DNA of 7,300 bases from an uncultured Thermoleophilia bacterium (GTDB taxonomy: Bacteria; Actinomycetota; Thermoleophilia; UBA2241). Where the stretch lies: assembly GCA_903912585.1 (NCBI GenBank), contig CAIWHY010000354.1, forward strand, positions 1-7,300, in the 5' to 3' direction. The position numbers were made by a program, and so were the translations under genes. Under the pieces are notes generated by a model. The model saw only the letters and a program-made list of their open reading frames with translations. It did not search any database and was not told where the DNA came from. The stretch's first letter is position 1; each line of letters begins with the position of its first letter. Below, piece after piece: positions 1 through 4,950 of the stretch.

Positions 1-493
1 CGGCGTCTTCGGCGGCGCGGACGTCGTTGAGCAGCGACTCCATCTGCGCCGGGGACATCGCCAGGTTGAGCCCTTCGGCGAAGGCGAGGTCGCAGTCGAT
101 CTCCGCCTCGCGGACGACCTCGCGGATCGCGTCGCCGCTGCGCAGCGACGCGTCGAGCAGCCACATGGCCTCCTCGCGCCCGAACCTGCCGAGCAGCGTC
201 GACAGCGCGTCCTCCCAGCCGTTCACCCAGCCGCCGTTCCTGCCCGACGCCCCCGCTCCGCAGAACTGCCGCTCGAGCAGCACCACATCGGTATCGGGCG
301 AGAGGCGCTTGATCCAATAGGCCGCCCAGAGGCCGGTGAACCCTCCGCCCACGACGCACACGTCGGCGCGCGTCGTGCGCGTCAGCGGCGGGCAGTCGCC
401 GGGCGGGCTCCAGCGCGCGTCGCCGCCCATCCAGAAGACCGCCTCTTGCGCCTCGCGGGGCGCCGACCTCGCCGCGTCCGTCGTCCGCATCAT
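1..493 (-). CDS. FAD-dependent oxidoreductase, DAO/OrdL-like (N-terminal part, cut by window edge)
   Basis: I translated the minus strand from ATG at 493; 164 codons stay open to the left edge, so the C-terminal part lies outside the window. After a leader of about 43 residues comes a Rossmann beta-alpha-beta unit with GGGFTG at residues 49-54 (the GxGxxG dinucleotide motif), ending in an acidic residue, E74, that would bind the FAD ribose. It is followed by GAGASGRNGG (79-88), typical of DAO-fold flavoenzymes of the OrdL / gamma-glutamylputrescine oxidase group, which oxidise C-N bonds of amines or amino acids in the cytoplasm. The substrate-binding part is not visible, so the substrate is unknown. 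AGGAGG at 500-505 lies 6 nt before ATG 493; a second ATG directly follows (488-490) and could also be used. The gene is divergent from the glycosyltransferase. The family is secure; the exact enzyme is not. Confidence 0.88.
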   Translation of the reverse strand, partial: MMRTTDAARSAPREAQEAVFWMGGDARWSPPGDCPPLTRTTRADVCVVGGGFTGLWAAYWIKRLSPDTDVVLLERQFCGAGASGRNGGWVNGWEDALSTLLGRFGREEAMWLLDASLRSGDAIREVVREAEIDCDLAFAEGLNLAMSPAQMESLLNDVRAAEDA

Positions 494-537
494 GCGTGAC
501 CTCCTGCCGAGTCGTGCGCCGCCTGCCTCTGCCGGCC

Positions 538-566
538 AACCTAGATGGCAGGCCGCAGGCTGTCAA
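538..566 (-). promoter_or_regulatory. sigma70-like promoter for the FAD oxidoreductase
   Basis: Read on the minus strand, a perfect -35 TTGACA (566-561) is followed by exactly 17 bp and then TAGGTT (543-538), which keeps the TAnnnT core of a -10 box. Transcription would begin near 531, giving a leader of roughly 37 nt that contains the AGGAGG at 500-505. The consensus -35 with ideal spacing in a short divergent gap makes this the best promoter in the window. Confidence 0.65.
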
Positions 567-598
567 CGCGCACGCCGAGCAGCGAACGCCGACCCCCA

Positions 599-627
599 TT
601 GGCTGGCGAGCGTCCCTCGACTAGCAT
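599..627 (+). promoter_or_regulatory. sigma70-like promoter for the glycosyltransferase
   Basis: TTGGCT (599-604; four of six match TTGACA) is followed by 17 bp and TAGCAT (622-627; four of six match TATAAT). The predicted transcription start near 633-635 lies downstream of an in-frame GTG at 628, so translation should begin at ATG 658, after a leader of about 24 nt. The -35 boxes of the two divergent promoters are about 33 bp apart, so one bound regulator could affect both. That last point is inference. Confidence 0.5.
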
Positions 628-657
628 GTGCCTTCGGCTCACGAGAGGGAGCTCCCC

Positions 658-1959
658 ATGACGCGTACGAGGACCATCGCGTTCTTCCCGGAACCCGGCG
701 CCTGGGGACCCACGAACAACTGCGCCGCGATGGCGAGCGTCCTGAGCGAGCGCGGCCACCGCGTCGTGTTCGTGGTCGACGAGTCGTTCGCCGGGGTCCT
801 GGAGGCGCGCGGGCTCGAGGAGCGGCTCTTCCGGATGGCGGCGCCGGAAGGGGACGGGGGCGGCGCCGAGGATCCATGGGCCGAGTTCATCCGCGTGACC
901 GCACCCGAGTTCCGTAAGCCCACCATCGAACAGATCGCCACGGTGACCAAGCCGATCTGGCAGGCGCTCGTGGACGGCGAACGGTACTCCCACGAGCGCG
1001 TCATGGCCATCTGGGACGAGGTCCGGCCGGACGTGGTCGTGACGGACAACGTCACCGGCTACCCGGCCGTCGAGCTGGCGGGGGTGCCCTGGGTGCGCGT
1101 CGTGTCGTGCAACCCGCTGGAGATGCGCGACCCCGACCTGCCGCCGGCGCTGTCGGGGCTGCCGGCCGGCGACCGCAGCGAGTGGCCGGCCTTCAGCGCC
1201 GAGTACCACCGCGTGCACGAGGAGCTGCTCGCCGAGCACAACGGCTTCCGCGCCTCGGTGGGCGTCGCGCCCTGCCCGCTCGACGAGTTCAACACGGCCT
1301 CGCCGTGGCTCAACCTGTACGAGTTCCCGCAGGCCGCGGACTACCGGCGCGCGCGGCCTCTGGACTCGACGTGGCACCGCCTCGAGTCCTCGGTGCGCAC
1401 CGGGGAAGCAAAGTTCGACGTTGCCGAGCACCTCTCGAGCGAGGGCAAGGTGATCTACCTCTCGCTCGGCTCCCTCGGCTGCATGGACCTCGGGCTGATG
1501 CAGCGGCTCATCGACGCGCTCGCCGCGACGCCTCACCGCGCGATCGTCTCCATGGGCCCGCTCAAGGACCAGATGCGGCTCGGCCCGCGCATGTACGGCG
1601 ACGAGTTCCTGCCGCAGCCGTCGATCTTGCCGCAGTGCGACCTGCTGATCACCCACGGCGGCAACAACACCATCTGCGAAGGTTTCCACTTCGGCCTGCC
1701 GATGATCGGACTGCCGCTCTTCTGGGACCAGTACGACAACGCGCAGCGCCTCGCCGACACGGGGTTCGGGTCCCGCCTCGCCACGTACGGCTGGACCGAC
1801 GACGAGCTTGCCGCCACGATCGAGCGGCTGCTGACGGACGACGCACTGAAGGCCCGCCTGAGGACCGTCGCCGCCGCTATCAGGTCGCAGCCGGGAAGCG
1901 TGCGCGGCGCCGAACTCATCGAGTGCCTCGCGCTTGCAGGGGAGCCCGTGCTGAGCTGA
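658..1959 (+). CDS. GT1-family glycosyltransferase (UGT/MGT-like, GT-B fold)
   Basis: This 433-residue protein has the two-domain GT-B layout of enzymes that move a sugar from a nucleotide sugar to a small acceptor in the cytoplasm. The C-terminal donor site is clear: YLSLGSLG (267-274), then FLPQPSILPQCDLLITHGG (317-335), HGGNNT (333-338), E341 and WDQYDNA (356-362), matching the HGGxNT...E...P...DQ..NA motif of GT1 enzymes. The N-terminal acceptor domain starts with WGPTNN (16-21) and RGHRVVFVV (32-40). In most GT1 enzymes the loop before this helix reads GHxxP with a catalytic histidine; here P18 occupies the aligned place. ATG 658 is preferred over an in-frame GTG at 628 because GAGAGGGAG (643-651) lies 6 nt before it and a promoter candidate overlaps the region upstream. 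The acceptor and sugar are unknown. No biosynthetic cluster surrounds it. Confidence 0.9.
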   Translation: MTRTRTIAFFPEPGAWGPTNNCAAMASVLSERGHRVVFVVDESFAGVLEARGLEERLFRMAAPEGDGGGAEDPWAEFIRVTAPEFRKPTIEQIATVTKPIWQALVDGERYSHERVMAIWDEVRPDVVVTDNVTGYPAVELAGVPWVRVVSCNPLEMRDPDLPPALSGLPAGDRSEWPAFSAEYHRVHEELLAEHNGFRASVGVAPCPLDEFNTASPWLNLYEFPQAADYRRARPLDSTWHRLESSVRTGEAKFDVAEHLSSEGKVIYLSLGSLGCMDLGLMQRLIDALAATPHRAIVSMGPLKDQMRLGPRMYGDEFLPQPSILPQCDLLITHGGNNTICEGFHFGLPMIGLPLFWDQYDNAQRLADTGFGSRLATYGWTDDELAATIERLLTDDALKARLRTVAAAIRSQPGSVRGAELIECLALAGEPVLS

Positions 1960-1975
1960 GCGATCGGCGCCCGCG

Positions 1976-1997
1976 TCCGTTCATCCTCCGTTCATCC
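1976..1997 (+). repeat. perfect tandem 11-bp repeat, possible response-regulator operator
   Basis: TCCGTTCATCC occurs twice without a gap (1976-1986 and 1987-1997), in the spacer between the glycosyltransferase stop and the 39-residue gene. An 11-bp period is one helical turn, the spacing at which OmpR/PhoB-type response regulators bind direct repeats. The GTTCATC core resembles the GTTCACC unit of actinobacterial PHO boxes. The repeat is directly visible; the operator role is inference. I found no convincing -10 box behind it. If one existed at 2006-2011 (GAGACT), transcription would start on top of the ribosome binding site. Confidence 0.5.
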
Positions 1998-2017
1998 GTC
2001 GGCGGGAGACTCGCCCC

Positions 2018-2028
2018 AGGAGGTGATC
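2018..2028 (+). promoter_or_regulatory. near-ideal Shine-Dalgarno sequence of the 39-residue gene
   Basis: AGGAGGTGATC matches 11 consecutive bases complementary to the usual 3' end of bacterial 16S rRNA. The GGAGG core ends 9 nt before ATG 2033. It is the longest ribosome binding site in the window and the main evidence that the short downstream frame is translated. A weak 5-bp hairpin (2001-2005 with 2011-2015) sits just upstream and leaves it exposed. Confidence 0.8.
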
Positions 2029-2032
2029 GAAG

Positions 2033-2152
2033 ATGACAGGCATGGACATGGCACCGATCGTGATGAGCTGGCTTCTGATGATGGCCCTGGGCGTCGCCAC
2101 GGTGATCGGCCTCAACGGGCTGAACCGCGAGCGCGCCACTGAAGACGAGTGA
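2033..2152 (+). CDS. 39-residue single-pass membrane protein, methionine-rich, unknown function
   Basis: A short frame from ATG 2033 to TGA 2150-2152 encodes 39 residues. The N-terminus is methionine-rich (M1, M4, M6, M11, M16, M17). Residues 7-27 form one hydrophobic segment (from APIVMSWLLMM to VIGL). The tail, LNRERATEDE, is charged and ends in four acidic residues among the last five or so. This fits a small inner-membrane protein with a cytoplasmic C-terminus; the positive residues R32 and R34 follow the segment, as the positive-inside rule expects. The very strong Shine-Dalgarno sequence supports real translation. It starts 73 nt after the glycosyltransferase and could be co-transcribed with it or controlled through the tandem repeat. 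I do not recognise a family. Methionine-rich small membrane proteins sometimes bind copper or accompany metal systems, but no such neighbour is present, so no function is assigned. Confidence 0.72.
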   Translation: MTGMDMAPIVMSWLLMMALGVATVIGLNGLNRERATEDE

Positions 2153-2192
2153 AGAACGGCGCGTCAGGCCCGGCGACGAGCGAAGAGTCGAT

Positions 2193-2241
2193 CGCGCCGG
2201 AGGGCTGAGCGGCAGAGACCGCGGCTCAGCCCTCCGGCGCG
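2193..2241. terminator. 18-bp inverted repeat between convergent genes, likely bidirectional terminator
   Basis: Positions 2193-2210 and 2224-2241 are perfect reverse complements (18 bp) around a 13-nt loop in which GG 2211-2212 could pair further with CC 2219-2220. The stem lies between the stop of the 39-residue gene (2152) and the convergent NmrA-like stop (2263). There is no T-tract on either side, so this is not a canonical intrinsic terminator. U-less stems at convergent gene ends are common in GC-rich actinomycetes. A role as an mRNA 3'-end stabiliser is an alternative. Confidence 0.7.
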
Positions 2242-2262
2242 TCCGCGTACGATAGGCCGGCG

Positions 2263-3165
2263 CTACGTGCGCGCAGTCGGCGACACGCGAAGCTCGCCGG
2301 CGTGCTCGCGCACGAAGTCCTCGAAGCCGCGCGGGGGCCGGCCGGTGAGCTCTTCGAAGTCGCCGGCCGTCGTCGCGAACTCGTCGTGGCGCATCGCCAG
2401 CCAGAGCTCGCAGAGCGCCTCGACGAGCTGCTCGGAGGCCCCACGACGCCGCAGCGCCACGCAGGCCTCGTCCTGGCCGACGTCTACGTAGCGGATGGGC
2501 TGGCCGACCACGCGCGTCAGGATCGCGGCGATCTCGTCGTGCGGCAGCGACTGCGGGCCGGTGAGCGAGTAGATCCGCTCGTCCCTGCCGCTCTCGCGCC
2601 CATCGCGGTCCGCGCGCAGCAGCACCTTCACCGCGGCGTCGGCGACGTCGCGGGCGTCGATGTAGCTGATGCGTCCGCCGCCCATCGGCGTGAAGAAGGC
2701 CCCGCGGACGAAGATGCTGGGCCCGTACATCGTGAGAAAGTTCTGCATGTAGGAGTTGGGACGCAGGATCGTCGCGGGGATCGCCGACTCCCGGACCACT
2801 TCCTCGGCCTCCCGGTGCCAGTCGAGAAGAGGCCCGCCGGCGGTGCCGGAGTGCAGGAAGGAGACGCGCACGAGGTGCCCGACCCCGGCGCGCTCGGCCG
2901 CCTGAACGAGGTTGCGCGTCTGGGCGACCATCTCGGGCTCTTCCGGCGTGATGAGCACCGCCTGGTCGATGCCGCGGAACGCCGTGTCGAGCGTGTCCGG
3001 GCGGTCGAAGTCTACCTCGACGAAGTCGACGCGGCCCACACGGCCTTCGGCGTCATGGTCGGGGTAGTGGACGGCGCCGCGCACCGAAGCTCCCGCGGCG
3101 AGCTGTCGGACCATCTCGGTGCCGGCCCGACCCGAGGCGCCGGTCACGAGGATATGGCTGCTCAC
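2263..3165 (-). CDS. NmrA-like NAD(P)-binding protein (atypical SDR, QorB-like)
   Basis: This 300-residue protein has the length and layout of NmrA / quinone oxidoreductase 2-type atypical short-chain dehydrogenases. HILVTGASGRAG (4-15) carries the GxxGxxG nucleotide-binding turn at 9-15. VDFVEVDFDRPDTL (46-59) is the usual beta-strand and helix with the conserved D. QAVLITP (68-74), HREAEE (117-122), LRPNSYMQNF (135-144) and ISYIDARDVADA (167-178) are family hallmarks. The classic SDR YxxxK catalytic pair is absent, as is usual for NmrA-like members, which often sense redox cofactor or reduce quinones. The substrate is unknown. The start is GTG 3165 because AAGGAGG (3177-3171 on the minus strand) lies 5 nt before it and the reading frame begins right at beta-1; longer in-frame extensions are low-complexity. 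The gene faces the 39-residue gene tail to tail and is divergent from the four-cysteine gene. Confidence 0.9.
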   Translation of the reverse strand: MSSHILVTGASGRAGTEMVRQLAAGASVRGAVHYPDHDAEGRVGRVDFVEVDFDRPDTLDTAFRGIDQAVLITPEEPEMVAQTRNLVQAAERAGVGHLVRVSFLHSGTAGGPLLDWHREAEEVVRESAIPATILRPNSYMQNFLTMYGPSIFVRGAFFTPMGGGRISYIDARDVADAAVKVLLRADRDGRESGRDERIYSLTGPQSLPHDEIAAILTRVVGQPIRYVDVGQDEACVALRRRGASEQLVEALCELWLAMRHDEFATTAGDFEELTGRPPRGFEDFVREHAGELRVSPTART

Positions 3166-3180
3166 GGGTACCTCCTTGTG

Positions 3181-3201
3181 CGCCCGGCGAGGCGCCGGGC
3201 G
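3181..3201 (-). promoter_or_regulatory. leader hairpin just upstream of the NmrA-like ribosome binding site
   Basis: CGCCCGGCG (3181-3189) and CGCCGGGCG (3193-3201) form a 9-bp stem with a 3-nt loop (in practice 8 bp with 5 nt). On the minus-strand transcript it ends 3 nt before the AAGGAGG of the NmrA-like gene. It could protect the 5' end or affect ribosome access. No gene ends here, so it is unlikely to be a terminator. The pairing is directly visible; any role is inferred. Confidence 0.45.
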
Positions 3202-3244
3202 GTTCTTCCGTACTGCCTTCTTGCCGCGTCGCGCCGATGGGAAA

Positions 3245-3300
3245 CGCCGCCGCCGTCTGCCGGCCGCGGCGGCGGCGCGGCCTCGTCGGGCCGCCGCCGC
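3245..3300. repeat. three mutually pairing GC-triplet arms in the divergent gap
   Basis: The 203-bp gap between the divergent genes (3166-3368) holds three arms built of CCG/CGG triplets: CGCCGCCGCCG (3245-3255), GCGGCGGCGGC (3266-3276) and GCCGCCGCCGC (3290-3300). The middle arm can pair fully with either outer arm, so two 11-bp hairpins exclude each other. GCGGCC (3277-3282) with GGCCGC (3289-3294) offers a further 6-bp stem. On either strand this resembles an attenuator layout, but triplet repeats produce such pairing by chance. No clear -35/-10 pair was found; TACCAT at 3328-3333 is a weak -10 candidate for the rightward gene. Confidence 0.4.
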
Positions 3301-3368
3301 CCGGGTGTAGCTTCGCCGATCCCGAGGTACCATCTGCGCACGCCTGCAACCCGAACGAGGAGATCCCC

Positions 3369-3683
3369 TTGGCCACGTCCGAGATCGACAGCGGCATCTG
3401 CGGCTTCTGCACCACCGTGCACACCAAGGCCGACGGCCGCGTCGTGCGCCTCGAGTTCGAGACCGGCTGTGAGTACGTGGGGCAACTCGCGGCGGAGCTC
3501 ACCGAGGTCGACCCGTACCGCGAGATCAGCTATCGCGGCGAGGGGCCCAAGACCCTGCGCCTCGCCGCCGAGCACCTCGCCCACCCGGCCTGCCCCGTGC
3601 CCGCGGGCATCATCAAGGCGATCGAGGTCGAGGCCAGCCTGGCGCTGCCCAAGGACGCGAGCATCAAGCCGACGAAGGACTGA
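3369..3683 (+). CDS. small four-cysteine protein of unknown function (SGICGF...HPACPVP type)
   Basis: A 104-residue soluble protein begins at TTG 3369, with GAGGAG (3357-3362) 6 nt upstream; longer in-frame starts would lie in the GC-triplet gap. Four cysteines stand in conserved-looking settings: SGICGFC (8-14, C11 and C14), ETGCEYV (31-37, C34) and HPACPVPAGIIKAIEVEASL (72-91, C75), followed by ALPKDASI (92-99). There is no signal peptide or membrane segment. From memory, this pattern matches a conserved family of about 100-110 residues found in methanogens, clostridia and some actinobacteria and annotated only as a domain of unknown function (I believe DUF6951, unverified). The CxxC plus two single cysteines could bind a metal or an Fe-S cluster; that is inference. 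Neighbours do not reveal a role. It is divergent from the NmrA-like gene and convergent with the ABC operon. Confidence 0.85.
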   Translation: MATSEIDSGICGFCTTVHTKADGRVVRLEFETGCEYVGQLAAELTEVDPYREISYRGEGPKTLRLAAEHLAHPACPVPAGIIKAIEVEASLALPKDASIKPTKD

Positions 3684-3687
3684 GTGG

Positions 3688-3705
3688 GGCGGCCGCCCGG
3701 CCGCC
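3688..3705. terminator. short GC stem-loop between convergent genes
   Basis: GGCGGCC (3688-3694) and GGCCGCC (3699-3705) form a 7-bp all-GC stem with a GCCC loop, starting 5 nt after the four-cysteine gene's stop and 14 nt beyond the stop of ABC permease 2. It overlaps a perfect 12-bp palindrome, GGGCGGCCGCCC (3687-3698), which can form a competing structure. There is no T-tract. The whole convergent gap is only 36 bp, so this stem would have to serve both transcripts. Confidence 0.5.
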
Positions 3706-3719
3706 AACGAAGCGCCCGG

Positions 3720-4925
3720 CTAGTCGGTCAGCCGGAAGCGCCAGACGGCGATCACGAACAGCCCCAGCGCCCACGCCAGGGCGAAGCCGAAGGCCGGCAT
3801 CACGTCGGGCACGCTGAAACCGCGCAGCACGATGCCGCGCAGCCCGTCGAGGATCCACGACGTCGGCAGCAGGTGCCCGACGAACTGGAACGCCGGGCCG
3901 GTGACCTCGAGCGGGAACCAGGCGCCGGAGAGCGCCGCGACGGCCATCGAGGTGAGCACCGTCGCGGCGATCAGCGCCTGCTGCGACTTGAGCAGCGCCG
4001 CGAGCATCAGGCCGAGGGTCGAGGCTACCGTGGAGAGCGCGATCATCATGAGCAGCAGCGCCGCCGGATCGCGCAGGTAGTCCACGCCGAAGACGAACTG
4101 CCCGATGCCGATCAAGATGATCTGCTGCACGAAGGTGAGAGCGAACATCCCCAGGGCCTTGCCGGCGATCAGCTCCGCGCGTCGCACCTGCGTGGTCATC
4201 AGGCGCATCAGCGTGAAGTTCTTGCGTTCCTCGACGAGGGCGACGCCGGCCGTCATCAGGCTGAAGAGGATGAAGTTGACGAGCATGCCGGGCGAGCTGA
4301 GCACGAAGCCGGACGGCACCTGACCGGCGGCCGCGCCGGCCTCGACGACCTTGATGGTCGCCGCCGGGTGGGCGAGCGCCTGGGCGCTCATCGGGCGGGC
4401 CTTGGCCAGTGCTGTGGCCCGCAGCGCAGCCTCAGCGCCGGCGGGGAAGCTGCGCGGGAACCCGGCCCCCGTCGCCACCGCCGCCCGCGCCGCCTGCTCT
4501 GCCGCGACCGCCTGCCCGGCGAGCGCGTTGACCTCCGTCGTCACCGTCTGCGCGCCGGACGAGCCGGACACGCCGACGACGGTGAGCGTCGCCGGCTGGC
4601 CGGCGGCCACGGCGGCGGAGAATCCCGCCGGGATCTCCAGCGCCGCCGCGACCTTGTTGTCGGCGACGTTCTGCTCGGCCTCCGACTTGGTCACCTCCTG
4701 TACCGCAACCACGTCCGATTTCTGCAGCTGCGTGATGAGCTGCGTCGCCACAGGCCCGGCGTCCCCGCTCCACACCGCCAGCGGCAAGCGGTTGCTGGCG
4801 CCCCCGAAGAGCAGGCCGAAGAACGCGGTGAACGCTATCGGCATGACGACCGTGAAGATCAGCGCCAGCCGGTCGCGACGGGTCTCCAGCAGGTCCTTGC
4901 GCGCCAGCGTCAAGATGCGCCTCAT
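3720..4925 (-). CDS. ABC-2 type transporter permease 2
   Basis: This 401-residue protein is the second membrane subunit of the ABC exporter. It starts with RRILTLARKDLLETRRDRLA (2-21), the cytoplasmic amphipathic stretch before the first segment (about 20-41). A domain of about 165 residues outside the membrane follows. Five more segments lie near 208-230, 257-279, 286-310, 316-338 and 374-396, as in ABC2_membrane_3 permeases. VEERKNFTLMRLMTT (231-245) is the EER coupling-helix region that contacts the ATPase. TSWILDGLRGIVLRG (355-369) is typical of the last loop. ATG 4925 lies 25 nt after the stop of permease 1, and no good Shine-Dalgarno sequence precedes it, so translation probably depends on ribosomes finishing the upstream gene. 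No other in-frame start lies in that gap. It ends at TAG 3720, just beyond the shared stem. The substrate is unknown. Confidence 0.92.
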   Translation of the reverse strand: MRRILTLARKDLLETRRDRLALIFTVVMPIAFTAFFGLLFGGASNRLPLAVWSGDAGPVATQLITQLQKSDVVAVQEVTKSEAEQNVADNKVAAALEIPAGFSAAVAAGQPATLTVVGVSGSSGAQTVTTEVNALAGQAVAAEQAARAAVATGAGFPRSFPAGAEAALRATALAKARPMSAQALAHPAATIKVVEAGAAAGQVPSGFVLSSPGMLVNFILFSLMTAGVALVEERKNFTLMRLMTTQVRRAELIAGKALGMFALTFVQQIILIGIGQFVFGVDYLRDPAALLLMMIALSTVASTLGLMLAALLKSQQALIAATVLTSMAVAALSGAWFPLEVTGPAFQFVGHLLPTSWILDGLRGIVLRGFSVPDVMPAFGFALAWALGLFVIAVWRFRLTD

Positions 4926-4950
4926 CGCGGAGTGCCCATCACGCGCGGCC

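Noticed and set aside
628..657. Upstream GTG start for the glycosyltransferase, adding ten residues
   Set aside because: It has no ribosome binding site and lies directly after the -10 candidate, upstream of the predicted transcription start. ATG 658 has GAGAGGGAG 6 nt before it.
541..1689. A minus-strand frame of 382 codons opposite the glycosyltransferase
   Set aside because: The composition is Arg/Val/Gly/His-rich and motif-free, while the plus strand encodes a clear GT1 enzyme with intact donor-site motifs.
3166..3333. N-terminal extension of the NmrA-like protein by 56 residues
   Set aside because: The extension is Arg/Ala/Gly low-complexity sequence from the GC-triplet gap, and the AAGGAGG at 3171-3177 points to GTG 3165, just before the first beta-strand.
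3689..3696. GCGGCCGC restriction-type palindrome
   Set aside because: Eight-base GC palindromes are expected in DNA this rich in G+C; here it is part of the terminator stem and has no sign of being an artificial junction.
2302..3723. A plus-strand frame of 473 codons opposite the NmrA-like gene
   Set aside because: It is a shadow of the NmrA-like gene and then runs through the GC-triplet gap and the four-cysteine gene in another frame. No recognisable domain.
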